A DNA stretch of 16,233 nucleotides, taken from contig DHAA01000105.1 of NCBI GenBank assembly GCA_002397275.1, forward strand, positions 1-16,233, in the 5' to 3' direction. The notes under the pieces were generated by a model that saw nothing but the letters and a program-made list of their open reading frames with translations, made no database searches and was not told the origin of the DNA. The DNA comes from Thermacetogenium sp. UBA4966. GTDB lineage: Bacteria > Bacillota > DSM-12270 > Thermacetogeniales > Thermacetogeniaceae. How positions within the stretch are numbered: position 1 is the stretch's first letter; every line of letters starts with the position of its first letter. The position numbers and the translations under genes were made by a program. Shown in pieces: positions 1 to 6,514 of this stretch.

Positions 1-859
1 GTTTGTTGCGCACGAAAACCGAATCGCCCAGCTCAACCCCCAGATGGGCCGCTACTAGCGGACACTTGGCCTGCAGCAGGAAAAAGGTCTTTACGCCGGC
101 GAAAGCTGTTCCTTCCAGCGTCTCATAGTTGGCCTGGCCTTTTGCCAAAACCAGGTTGGCTGACTTTATGACTGACCGCAGTTCCTGGCTGCAGATTTCC
201 GGGACCACTCCCAGATAGTTATTACCTGTTGTAAGCACCTTAGCCTGGAGGCAGATCCCCGTATCCTCCGCATCCTCTTTAGTAGCGTCATTCAGAATTG
301 CTCCGCCTTTCACGACATAGTAAAGCTCTGCAGAGTACCTGCTCAATTTTTCTAAAAGCAGGCGGTCGAAAACGATTTCTCCACTATTATCACCGATGAT
401 TACCAAAGGACCGCCTTTGGCTAAATATTCACGAAATGATTCCAGGTCATCCCGTTTAAACCCCCGCTCTAATCCTTGACTGATGCTCTCACCTATATCA
501 AAATTCGGATTAATTCCCATATCTATTACATTGCCGGCAACAGAAGTTTGCAAGGCAGCCAGCAAGGGATTCTGACTAAAAGAAATAATCCTTTCTAATG
601 CGGGCAAAAAGGTGCGCGCCAGGTGATTGGAAGCTGTTTTAGCCTGCAGGAACGGGTCATCTCTTCCCATTAAACGGTAAGCTTCAAAGAGAACCAGTGA
701 AGAATTCTCAGCAGGAGTTTTCGAGGCATCTAGTTTCGCTATTATCGGAAACAGGGCGTTGATAATTTCCTGATGCTTTATTTGTTCAATCCCCGCTGTT
801 CGCAGAGCGGAAATTGCCTGTTTGATATAACATGGAATACAGTCGACGGTAGACTGCAA
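1..859 (-). CDS. DUF89 / ARMT1-like damage-control phosphatase (3' end outside window)
   Basis: Reading the minus strand from a TTG at 859 gives 286 uninterrupted codons that run off the left edge. The N-terminus shows the paired-cysteine signature DCIPCYIKQA (about residues 6-15). Further in come GNVIDMG, GDNSGEIVFDRLL, the acidic stretch NDATKEDAED, KGQANYETL and the C-terminal AKCPLVAAHLGV, all hallmarks of the bacterial/archaeal DUF89 family. Family members are metal-dependent phosphatases that remove phosphate from damaged or surplus sugar phosphates and related metabolites in the cytoplasm; the substrate here is unknown. The start was chosen because GGGAGGTG (873-866) lies six bases upstream and the family motif begins a few residues in. 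The RBS overlaps the last codons of the sirtuin gene and only three bases separate that stop from this TTG, so the two are probably translationally coupled. The family is usually around 290 residues, so only the last few codons are likely missing. Confidence 0.9.
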   Translation of the reverse strand, partial: MQSTVDCIPCYIKQAISALRTAGIEQIKHQEIINALFPIIAKLDASKTPAENSSLVLFEAYRLMGRDDPFLQAKTASNHLARTFLPALERIISFSQNPLLAALQTSVAGNVIDMGINPNFDIGESISQGLERGFKRDDLESFREYLAKGGPLVIIGDNSGEIVFDRLLLEKLSRYSAELYYVVKGGAILNDATKEDAEDTGICLQAKVLTTGNNYLGVVPEICSQELRSVIKSANLVLAKGQANYETLEGTAFAGVKTFFLLQAKCPLVAAHLGVELGDSVFVRNK

Positions 860-862
860 TCT

Positions 863-1624
863 TTACACCTCCCAATTTTTTTCTATCAAATGCTTATATA
901 TTCCATCCAAAGCATCTCCGGAGCGCTCTGTTTCCAGCTTTATTGCCGCTGCATGATCTAATGCCGTGCTGCCTTTATTAATTATGATTAGCTTTTTCCC
1001 GGACGAGCAGTATCCCTCCACAAAACCGGCCAGAGGATAGACAGTCAATGATGATCCGATCACGATCAGCAGCTGCGCGCTGATTATGGTATCTCTGGCC
1101 AGCCGGTGATTTTGTATGGGTTCGCCGAAAAGGACGACGTCCGGCTTAAGGATGCCGCCGCACTGCGGGCATTTCGGTATCGTTTCCGGATAATTGCGGA
1201 CATAGTCTGCATCGGCTGTCGTATAGCATCCTGTGCATACAAACCGTTCGGCATTCCCATGAATGGCGATTACCCGCCGGCCTGCTTCCTGGTGGAGATT
1301 GTCGATGTTTTGTGTCACAATTGCTTTAATGAACCCCTTGCGCTCCATTTTAGCCAGCAGATAATGAGAGCGGCTTGGTTTAACCGGCGGCATCATCATG
1401 TAATTCCTATAGAAGCTATAAAATTCTTTTGGTTTCTTGCGAAAAGTACTAATATTAAGCAGGCTCGTCACTTTGTTTTCACCCAGAGTACGATAAATCC
1501 CCTTTTCTCCCCGAAAATCAGGGATGCCCGCTTCTGTGCTGATGCCTGCCCCGGTAACGGCTACGGTATTAGGCTCGCCGGCGATCAGGCCGGCGATTTT
1601 GGTATACTCTTGCTCAACATTCAT
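863..1624 (-). CDS. NAD-dependent protein deacylase, sirtuin family
   Basis: This is a 253-residue Sir2 protein. The NAD-binding motif GAGISTEAGIPDFRG is at about residues 25-39, TQNIDNLHQEAG at 104-115, the catalytic His at 122 (IHG), four zinc-ligand cysteines at 130, 133, 152 and 155, and the GSSLTVYP motif at 190-197. Sirtuins remove acyl groups from lysines using NAD+, giving nicotinamide and O-acyl-ADP-ribose. I do not see the Tyr-x-x-Arg pair that marks desuccinylase-type (Sirt5/CobB) enzymes, so deacetylation is the more likely activity. The start ATG follows GGAGG with a normal spacer. The gene is the first of an apparent two-gene operon with the DUF89 phosphatase; both could act in metabolite or protein quality control, but that link is inference. 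Confidence 0.95.
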   Translation of the reverse strand: MNVEQEYTKIAGLIAGEPNTVAVTGAGISTEAGIPDFRGEKGIYRTLGENKVTSLLNISTFRKKPKEFYSFYRNYMMMPPVKPSRSHYLLAKMERKGFIKAIVTQNIDNLHQEAGRRVIAIHGNAERFVCTGCYTTADADYVRNYPETIPKCPQCGGILKPDVVLFGEPIQNHRLARDTIISAQLLIVIGSSLTVYPLAGFVEGYCSSGKKLIIINKGSTALDHAAAIKLETERSGDALDGIYKHLIEKNWEV

Positions 1625-1757
1625 GATAACAACCTCCGCTTTGGATAAGTATTCAATAAAAGCAATAAAAAAACCTGCCTGTCGGCTTCTATAGATCGCA
1701 ACTACAAATACCGAAGATTCTATAGATGATTAACAGAGAATCTGATGATGCATAAAC

Positions 1758-1789
1758 ATTAAAGTGCTAATTATGGTATAATATTGAGC
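1758..1789 (+). promoter_or_regulatory. Extended -10 promoter of the lytic transglycosylase gene
   Basis: A perfect TATAAT is preceded by TGG, giving an extended -10 (TGn-TATAAT). A poor -35 (TAAACA) lies 18 bases upstream. It sits about 45 bases ahead of the only plus-strand gene in the window. Upstream, two copies of TTCTATAGAT (1687-1696 and 1718-1727) are 31 bp apart and could be regulatory. Confidence 0.55.
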
Positions 1790-1831
1790 AGATAAGAAAG
1801 CAGATGAATTTAAAGCTGAGGGGGAGAAACG

Positions 1832-2332
1832 ATGTTTTATAGAATATTTTTGCTCCGCATCCTCGAATCCTTATCAACACTCTTGTCTCGAAACAGAGTG
1901 ATTTCAGCGGAGCAGACACAGAGGGATATCTCCGCCGGCAGTAAGGAAAAAACATTTAGCGAAATAATCAGAAGCGCCGGCGAGAAATTTGGAGTTGACG
2001 AGAAGGTTATCAGTTCCGTGATCAAGCATGAATCATCCTTTAACCCGCAGGCTGTTTCCCGGAGCGGGGCACAGGGATTGATGCAGTTAATGCCCGCTAC
2101 CGCCAGTTCACTGGGAGTGAGCAATGCCTTTGACCCCGAACAAAACATCTTGGCCGGTACACGTTATTTAAGACAAAAACTTGACGAGTTCGGCGGCAAC
2201 CTGTCCCTGGCCCTGGCAGCCTATAACGCGGGGAGCGGCGCTGTGCGCAAATACAATGGGATCCCGCCATATAAAGAAACACAGAACTATGTCGCCCGGG
2301 TAATGAATTCTATAGCAGATTATAGAGCCTAA
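1832..2332 (+). CDS. Lytic transglycosylase, SLT (Slt70/MltC-like) domain
   Basis: A 166-residue protein whose C-terminal two thirds is an SLT domain. The catalytic glutamate is E67 in HESSFNP, followed by GAQGLMQLMPATA (about 79-91), AAYNAGSGAV (129-138) and QNYVARV (151-157). Enzymes of this type cleave the MurNAc-GlcNAc bond of peptidoglycan with formation of a 1,6-anhydro ring. The first 25 residues are only weakly hydrophobic and contain several arginines, so there is no convincing signal peptide, which is odd for a wall enzyme. The start is supported by a strong RBS (GAGGGGGAG, from 1818). It is the only gene on the plus strand and stands alone, flanked by minus-strand genes on both sides. 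Confidence 0.93.
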   Translation: MFYRIFLLRILESLSTLLSRNRVISAEQTQRDISAGSKEKTFSEIIRSAGEKFGVDEKVISSVIKHESSFNPQAVSRSGAQGLMQLMPATASSLGVSNAFDPEQNILAGTRYLRQKLDEFGGNLSLALAAYNAGSGAVRKYNGIPPYKETQNYVARVMNSIADYRA

Positions 2333-2360
2333 ACACTTTCTCGCGCTTCCTTAGCAGTTG

Positions 2361-3212
2361 CTAGAGAGGAAACAAGACTGTAAATTTTATTCCGCTTTGG
2401 ATATTGCAGACATTAACTCTACCCTTGTTCTTTTCCACGACCGATTTTACAGATGCTAAACCAATCCCTCTATTGCTTCCCCCTTTTGTGGAAAAGCCCA
2501 TTTGAAATATATTATCGTGGAGTTCATTCGGCAGATTGCCGGGGTTGATCGTCTGGAATATAAAATATTTTGTCGTTTGAGAAACCTTAAAAACTACCTC
2601 CCTCTTTTCTTCAGGCAACTCCTCTACCGCATCAAAAGCGTTATCCAATAAATTTCCTACTACCGTTATCAGATCCAGCGGTTTAATTCGCAGTCCAATT
2701 AAATCTGAATTTATATCAATTTTAAAAGTTATTTTCTTAGTTGCAGCTAAATCCTCTTTACTCAAAAGCAGTGCCGACAGTTCGGGGACATCTACGCTCA
2801 GCATTTCACCTGTTATGCGAACATGCTGGCAGAGTTCCTCTATATACTGTTGCGCTTTTTCCCCTTTTCCGGTCCTCATCAAGGCATAAACAACCTGAAG
2901 ATGGTTGACAAAATCATGTCTCTCTGTCCGTATTACTCGCACCATCTCATTTAAATGTTCAATATAGAAGTTCTGAATTTCTAAAATCTTTTCATTCTTG
3001 GCCAGGAGAAACATATTTCTCGCGAGAATAATCAAAACGGAAACCGTCAACAAGGCGAATATTATAAAAACGATGGAAACCGGTTCGAAGGGAATTACTT
3101 TCGGCTTTTGCAGTAGTCTGTGAAAGCAAAAAGAGCAAATTACCAGACCAAAGATAAGCAAGAAAGCGATTCCTAGAACCATTGCCGCGCCGGTTGGAAA
3201 TCTATCTTTCAT
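2361..3212 (-). CDS. Sensor histidine kinase, SpoOB-type dimerisation and GHKL ATPase domains
   Basis: This 283-residue kinase has two N-terminal membrane segments (about 9-30 and 44-68), a short helix, then the SpoOB/CitA-type H-box RHDFVNHLQ (98-106; H99 is the predicted phosphorylation site). A GHKL ATPase domain follows, with N-box GNLLDNAFDA (186-195) and G-box RGIGLASV (248-255). Kinases of this class usually carry a large N-terminal receptor domain, but here only two short membrane segments precede the H-box. The gene overlaps the preceding membrane-protein gene by 11 bases, so the two products probably form one split receptor. No response regulator gene lies next to it, so its partner is unknown. 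Its 3' end is only 28 bases from the convergent transglycosylase gene. A stronger AGGAGG-type RBS is lacking; AAGGCGG lies upstream of the ATG, consistent with translational coupling. Confidence 0.85.
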   Translation of the reverse strand: MKDRFPTGAAMVLGIAFLLIFGLVICSFCFHRLLQKPKVIPFEPVSIVFIIFALLTVSVLIILARNMFLLAKNEKILEIQNFYIEHLNEMVRVIRTERHDFVNHLQVVYALMRTGKGEKAQQYIEELCQHVRITGEMLSVDVPELSALLLSKEDLAATKKITFKIDINSDLIGLRIKPLDLITVVGNLLDNAFDAVEELPEEKREVVFKVSQTTKYFIFQTINPGNLPNELHDNIFQMGFSTKGGSNRGIGLASVKSVVEKNKGRVNVCNIQSGIKFTVLFPL

Positions 3213-3702
3213 GGCTGTTAATCCGCCTTATATCATTAAATTCCCGTATATTCAGTATGGTCAGCCGGAACCGTTTACAGAGGATAATCAGCGCGGACAA
3301 AAATAGGTATTCCGGTACAGGTATAAGCATTTTCCATAATGGGTCTGCCAACGATTGAATAATGTTGGCGCCGGTCAATTCAGATAACATAAAGAGATAA
3401 GCAGTTTCCGTCATCCCCATTATAATTAGCCCTAGAGCGGAAACAACGGCAGATGAAGCAAGATTAATTTTATAAAAATAGGAGATGAGGAGAACCAATA
3501 AGGGGAATACAATAATGGTGTAAATACCGGGAATCGGGATAAAAAGTCTGGCTACAGCTACGAACGGCGCTCCGATAAGCGCTATCAGAATAATTTCTTT
3601 TAGCTTTAACTCATAGCCGGTCAATACTACAGATAGTGCAACTAAAATAGCGGTTTCCGGTATATAACGAAATATAATCAGAGACAATGAAATTCCATCC
3701 AT
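3202..3702 (-). CDS. Multi-spanning membrane protein, probable receptor subunit of the adjacent split kinase
   Basis: A 166-residue, highly hydrophobic protein with about five predicted membrane segments and a basic C-terminal tail (RFRLTILNIREFNDIRRINSHER region). Its layout, including a GYELKLKEIILIALIGAP-like segment followed by a hydrophobic LFIPIPGIYT stretch, resembles the N-terminal receptor region of AgrC-like and other clostridial GHKL kinases; that resemblance is from memory of the family, not a search. No enzyme motif is visible. It starts with ATG after GAGGAG and ends inside the kinase gene by an 11-base overlap, which argues for a stoichiometric membrane partner. I infer that it detects a signal for the kinase; the ligand cannot be guessed. 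A separate membrane protein of another function is possible. Confidence 0.6.
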   Translation of the reverse strand: MDGISLSLIIFRYIPETAILVALSVVLTGYELKLKEIILIALIGAPFVAVARLFIPIPGIYTIIVFPLLVLLISYFYKINLASSAVVSALGLIIMGMTETAYLFMLSELTGANIIQSLADPLWKMLIPVPEYLFLSALIILCKRFRLTILNIREFNDIRRINSHER

Positions 3703-3771
3703 TTAACAGCACTCCTCAAGCAGACAATCCAAAGCCTCGAAACTTATAAAATGACATCTTATAACTTTATT

Positions 3772-3804
3772 CAACTCTTTTCCGGCGTTTCCCTGCAAGA
3801 GTTG
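3772..3804. repeat. 8-bp perfect inverted repeat between azlD and the split-sensor genes
   Basis: CAACTCTT (3772-3779) and AAGAGTTG (3797-3804) are exact inverted copies with a 17-base loop. On the minus strand the hairpin lies after the azlD-like stop and its distal arm runs into TTGAAT, a possible -35 for the receptor gene. There is no U-tract, so it is either a weak terminator or an operator. Confidence 0.4.
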
Positions 3805-3863
3805 TGAAAATGACAGTATTTTTTGAATAGTTCACCACCCCGTTTCCGCTTGCGGGCCATTGC

Positions 3864-4193
3864 TTAAAAGCCAAGGAAATTGTTGAGAAAAGCCATGGTA
3901 ACTATTCCTACCAGCAAAGTGACAAATAGGCTCTTGAACTTAACCGCCGCGATAAACGTAGGCAAAAATGCCCAGAAATATATGTTCTGTACGCTGAAAT
4001 CGATCCTTCCCTGAGGCGCGAAAACACTCAAGGCTGTTAGCCCCCCTAAAACAGCCGGAGCGACAAAGGACAGCCATTTTTTAACTACAGCAGGAAATTC
4101 ATAGCGGGAAAAAAGGGCTACCGGAAAGATACGCGGCGTGAAACTGGCTACAGATACTCCAATGATCATCAGCCAGATATTAGCGTTGTCCAT
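3864..4193 (-). CDS. azlD: AzlD-family branched-chain amino acid transport protein
   Basis: A 109-residue membrane protein with about four hydrophobic segments. The pattern WLMIIGVSVASFTPRIFPVA near the start, a VKKWLSFVAPAVLGGLTAL segment and an invariantly hydrophobic C-terminus match the AzlD family. With AzlC it forms an exporter of branched-chain amino acids; loss of regulation of this system in Bacillus gives azaleucine resistance. The ATG at 4193 lies inside the last codons of azlC (14-base overlap) and is preceded by GGGGGTG, so the pair is coupled. Length is typical of the family. The small subunit has no transport motif of its own; its identity rests on sequence pattern and its place next to AzlC. 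Confidence 0.9.
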   Translation of the reverse strand: MDNANIWLMIIGVSVASFTPRIFPVALFSRYEFPAVVKKWLSFVAPAVLGGLTALSVFAPQGRIDFSVQNIYFWAFLPTFIAAVKFKSLFVTLLVGIVTMAFLNNFLGF

Positions 4194-4878
4194 TGATCAA
4201 CACCCCCAGGGTTGCGCCAAGGATAGTGGCTATAATTATGTTTGAAAGATTGCTCATCGTTGCCGGAAATAAATAGCCGATACCCAGGCACGCCGCAGCT
4301 GTGAAAAACGCGACCCAGAGATCTGCTCTCCGCTTGATCATTAAAACCAACAGGCAGATATACATAGCAGGCAGGGCAAAACCTAACCCCAGCCTATCTG
4401 TATTGGTTATAAAGCTTCCCAAAAATGCCCCGATGAGCGTACTTCCTATCCATCCCAGATGCGAGGTCAGGTTTAAGCCCGCCATGTAGGAAGCGGTAGC
4501 CGGCTGTTTCCGATAACGGTTGACAGCCACAGCATAGGTTTCATCAGTCAAGCCATATGAAAGCAAACTGGCCGCCAACGGCTGCACTCTATCTTTTAAA
4601 TAAGGAACAGTGGACGCAGAAAAAAGCAAATACCTCAAATTGACCAGAACATTGGCCAGGACAATAGTAACGATACCTCCCCCTGCTTGCATAATTCCGA
4701 TGGCGATATACTGACCGGCGCCGGAAAAACAGAGAGCGGACATCATAGTGGCCTGAGCCGCCGACATGCCCGCATCCTTTGCCAGCACGCCGAAAGTTAG
4801 CCCCAGGGGCAGGTACCCCAATACTATAGGAAACGCTTCCTTTATTCCCTGCCGAATTTCACTATTCTGCACTGTCAA
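4180..4878 (-). CDS. azlC: AzlC-family branched-chain amino acid exporter
   Basis: A 232-residue polytopic membrane protein with the AzlC pattern: GIKEAFPIVLGYLPLGLTFGVLA near the N-terminus, then MSALCFSGAGQYIAIG, LVNLRYLLFSAS and LTDETYAVA. It is the large subunit of the AzlCD exporter. Reading from ATG at 4902 would add eight residues, but that ATG has no RBS. GGGGGAG at 4890-4884 lies five bases before a TTG at 4878, so I place the start there. A GTG at 4872 is a second possibility. The gene is first in a two-gene unit with azlD. No Lrp/AsnC-type regulator gene, often found with this system, is present beside it. Confidence 0.9.
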   Translation of the reverse strand: MTVQNSEIRQGIKEAFPIVLGYLPLGLTFGVLAKDAGMSAAQATMMSALCFSGAGQYIAIGIMQAGGGIVTIVLANVLVNLRYLLFSASTVPYLKDRVQPLAASLLSYGLTDETYAVAVNRYRKQPATASYMAGLNLTSHLGWIGSTLIGAFLGSFITNTDRLGLGFALPAMYICLLVLMIKRRADLWVAFFTAAACLGIGYLFPATMSNLSNIIIATILGATLGVLINGQR

Positions 4879-5192
4879 CAAATCTCCCCCGAACATAAGC
4901 ATAATATCAACAGCCGGCTACCGGCGGCAACCGGGAAACCGGCTCCTGAAAAGCTCTGAAAAACAATCTGATATGATTTCTATAGAAAATCGTTTTATTC
5001 CTTCTAAATCGCTTTTTCCTTATGTTTCGCCATCCAATCTCTTTCCGGAACTTCGTTGGGCGCCTTACGCTTCAAATAAAACAAAACCGCCGGTAAACGA
5101 GACGCTTTCAGCCGGACGGTTGAGGGTCGCGTGCGGAATTAACGGCGCCTTGCAGAAGACCGGCGAGAACAGACCGGCAACTGTATAGCCGT
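4879..5192. other. Gene-poor stretch with an unassigned 71-codon plus-strand ORF
   Basis: Between azlC and the small transporter gene no gene could be assigned. A plus-strand frame from ATG 4973 to stop 5188 encodes 71 residues rich in Pro, Ser, Asn and Arg, with no recognised motif and no clear RBS. The 12-bp palindrome TTTCTATAGAAA (4977-4988) covers its first codons. On the minus strand another open stretch runs through about 5075-5165 without a start. The composition looks coding-like on both strands, as decayed or repeated sequence can. The function is unknown. Upstream of azlC an imperfect GC-rich inverted repeat (GCCGGCTACCGGCGGC area, about 4912-4930) is also present. Confidence 0.3.
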
Positions 5193-5555
5193 TTATTTAT
5201 TAATAAAGAATACCCCGCAAAAGATCAATACAATGCCGATAATTTTATTGGCTGTAAACGGTTCCCTAAAAAGAAAATATGCATAAATCAGCATGAACAC
5301 GTAGCTCAAGCTGGCCATCGGGTAGATGTTGCTAAATTCTCCTCTGGTCAAAGCCTTCATCCAGGTGAGAGAGCCTGCGGCATAAAAAACTAAGGCGATA
5401 AGCACCTGAGGGGTTGTCATTATTCTAAACAAATCGTGGAAAAAGACTTGCCGGGAAACAAATAAAGTTCCCAGCTTGTTGGCCCCTATTTTTAGGATCG
5501 CCTGCCCCGTAGCGCCCATAAAGACAGAAAAGAGAACCAGCAATAGATTTTTCAT
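5193..5555 (-). CDS. Small four-helix EamA/SMR-like transporter
   Basis: A 120-residue protein with four predicted membrane helices (about 3-22, 45-66, 77-96 and 101-119), the size and layout of small multidrug resistance (SMR) and ArnE-like half transporters. The first helix has GATGQAILKIGAN, where classical SMR drug pumps have a conserved membrane glutamate; here glutamine stands in that region and I see no equivalent acid. That favours an EamA/ArnE-type role (lipid-linked sugar or metabolite movement) over proton-coupled drug export. Such proteins work as dimers. The RBS AAGGGGAT precedes ATG 5555. The gene appears monocistronic with a perfect TATAAT upstream (5602-5597). The substrate is unknown. 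Confidence 0.75.
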   Translation of the reverse strand: MKNLLLVLFSVFMGATGQAILKIGANKLGTLFVSRQVFFHDLFRIMTTPQVLIALVFYAAGSLTWMKALTRGEFSNIYPMASLSYVFMLIYAYFLFREPFTANKIIGIVLIFCGVFFINK

Positions 5556-5596
5556 TAAGCTATCCCCTTAATAAATTGTAGGTTAATAACCCCTTC

Positions 5597-5602
5597 ATTA
5601 TA
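5597..5602 (-). promoter_or_regulatory. -10 element upstream of the small transporter gene
   Basis: The minus strand reads TATAAT here, about 40 bases before the ATG at 5555. A -35 is poor (TACTTG at 17 bases), so the promoter may need help or be weak. Confidence 0.4.
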
Positions 5603-5677
5603 CTCTACCACGGGTCGGACAAGTATTCCAGTTTCCCTATATACCCCTAACCGAGATCCATGTAATTCTCACGCCCG

Positions 5678-6313
5678 TCACCCCCGATAATAAAAGACGG
5701 CCAGAATGCCGGATGTCACCCGCACAACCTGCGGCTTACTTTTAACGACATTGGAGACGCCGATCTGCCACATACTGTCCACTTTAACATCTGTCAGGGG
5801 ATACTGGAATCCCTCCAGGGTTATCCCTTCCGCCTTGTCCCCTAAAGCCAGCACAGAGACTGTATTTCCTACTTCGCCGGATAATCTCAGAACATCCTTC
5901 ACCAAGTAAATGGCCAGGTCAGGCGAATCAAACCGAACAACCTTCCCCCGCAACGCAAAATAAGCGGCGCTGTAGAGATTGGAAAGGGTGTGATCAAGAC
6001 GCGATCCCATGCCGCCCCAAACAGTGATCTCGTCAGCGCCTAATTGATCCGCTAACTGTAGTGAAATTTGGGTATCTGTGTGGTCTTTCTGCGAAGAGTA
6101 GCGAGAAATTTGAACACCATGCCGCTCCATATATTTCAGATCGTCTTCAGCGACGGAATCCATATCCCCCGCCAGCAGGCCGGGTATAATGCCTAATTTT
6201 CTCGCCCATCCCGCGCCGCCGTCCACACTGATCACCAGTTCGAACTCTTTCTCCTTCCCTGTATACCATTCCAGGCGTCCGTATTCTCCGTTGGTCATGA
6301 TCAAGATTTTCAT
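5678..6313 (-). CDS. thiN: Thiamine pyrophosphokinase (thiamine diphosphokinase)
   Basis: A 211-residue enzyme that transfers pyrophosphate from ATP to thiamine, making the cofactor thiamine diphosphate. The ordered motifs of the family are all present: SVDGGAGWARKLGIIPGLLAGDMDS (residues 29-53, with the DGGA and GDxDS elements), QKDHTDTQISLQL (75-87; conserved D and T), and the GGMGSRLDHTLSNL motif (100-113). A smaller thiamine-binding region follows (DSPDLAIYLV and VSVLALGDKAEGITLEGFQYPL). Length is normal for bacterial ThiN. ATG 6313 has AAAGGAGG nine bases upstream. In many Bacillota thiN lies by rpe/rsgA; that context is absent here. No TPP riboswitch was seen in the leader. Confidence 0.95.
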   Translation of the reverse strand: MKILIMTNGEYGRLEWYTGKEKEFELVISVDGGAGWARKLGIIPGLLAGDMDSVAEDDLKYMERHGVQISRYSSQKDHTDTQISLQLADQLGADEITVWGGMGSRLDHTLSNLYSAAYFALRGKVVRFDSPDLAIYLVKDVLRLSGEVGNTVSVLALGDKAEGITLEGFQYPLTDVKVDSMWQIGVSNVVKSKPQVVRVTSGILAVFYYRG

Positions 6314-6450
6314 AACCGCCGGCCTCCTTTACCACCAATATATAAATAATGCCCTATGCATTATCTTATAATATTATATAATCGAGGCGTAACTTACAAT
6401 CCGGCTCCTTCCATCAAAGTAGGGTTGGAGCTTTGCGATGTGTGAAGAAG

Positions 6451-6486
6451 AAGGGGCTCATCCCCGTTACTGAGGGACAGCCCCTT
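6451..6486 (-). terminator. Terminator-like hairpin after the selenoprotein gene
   Basis: AAGGGGCT (6451-6458) and AGCCCCTT (6479-6486) pair perfectly, and an inner TCCCC/GGGA stem extends the structure. On the minus strand it is followed by a pyrimidine run (CTTCTTCTTC) rather than a pure U-tract. It lies about 30 bases beyond the stop of the selenoprotein gene. Confidence 0.65.
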
Positions 6487-6514
6487 CCCTTGTTCATTCA
6501 GCATTCAAGACTAA

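Noticed and set aside
1106..1648. Plus-strand ORF of 180 codons opposite the sirtuin gene
   Set aside because: It is antisense to a well-supported gene, has no motif, and follows from the codon pattern of the real gene.
2347..2371. Bidirectional terminator between the convergent transglycosylase and kinase genes
   Set aside because: Only a weak bulged stem (TTCCT-TAGC/GCTA-AGGAA) without a T-run on either side; it overlaps the kinase stop codon.
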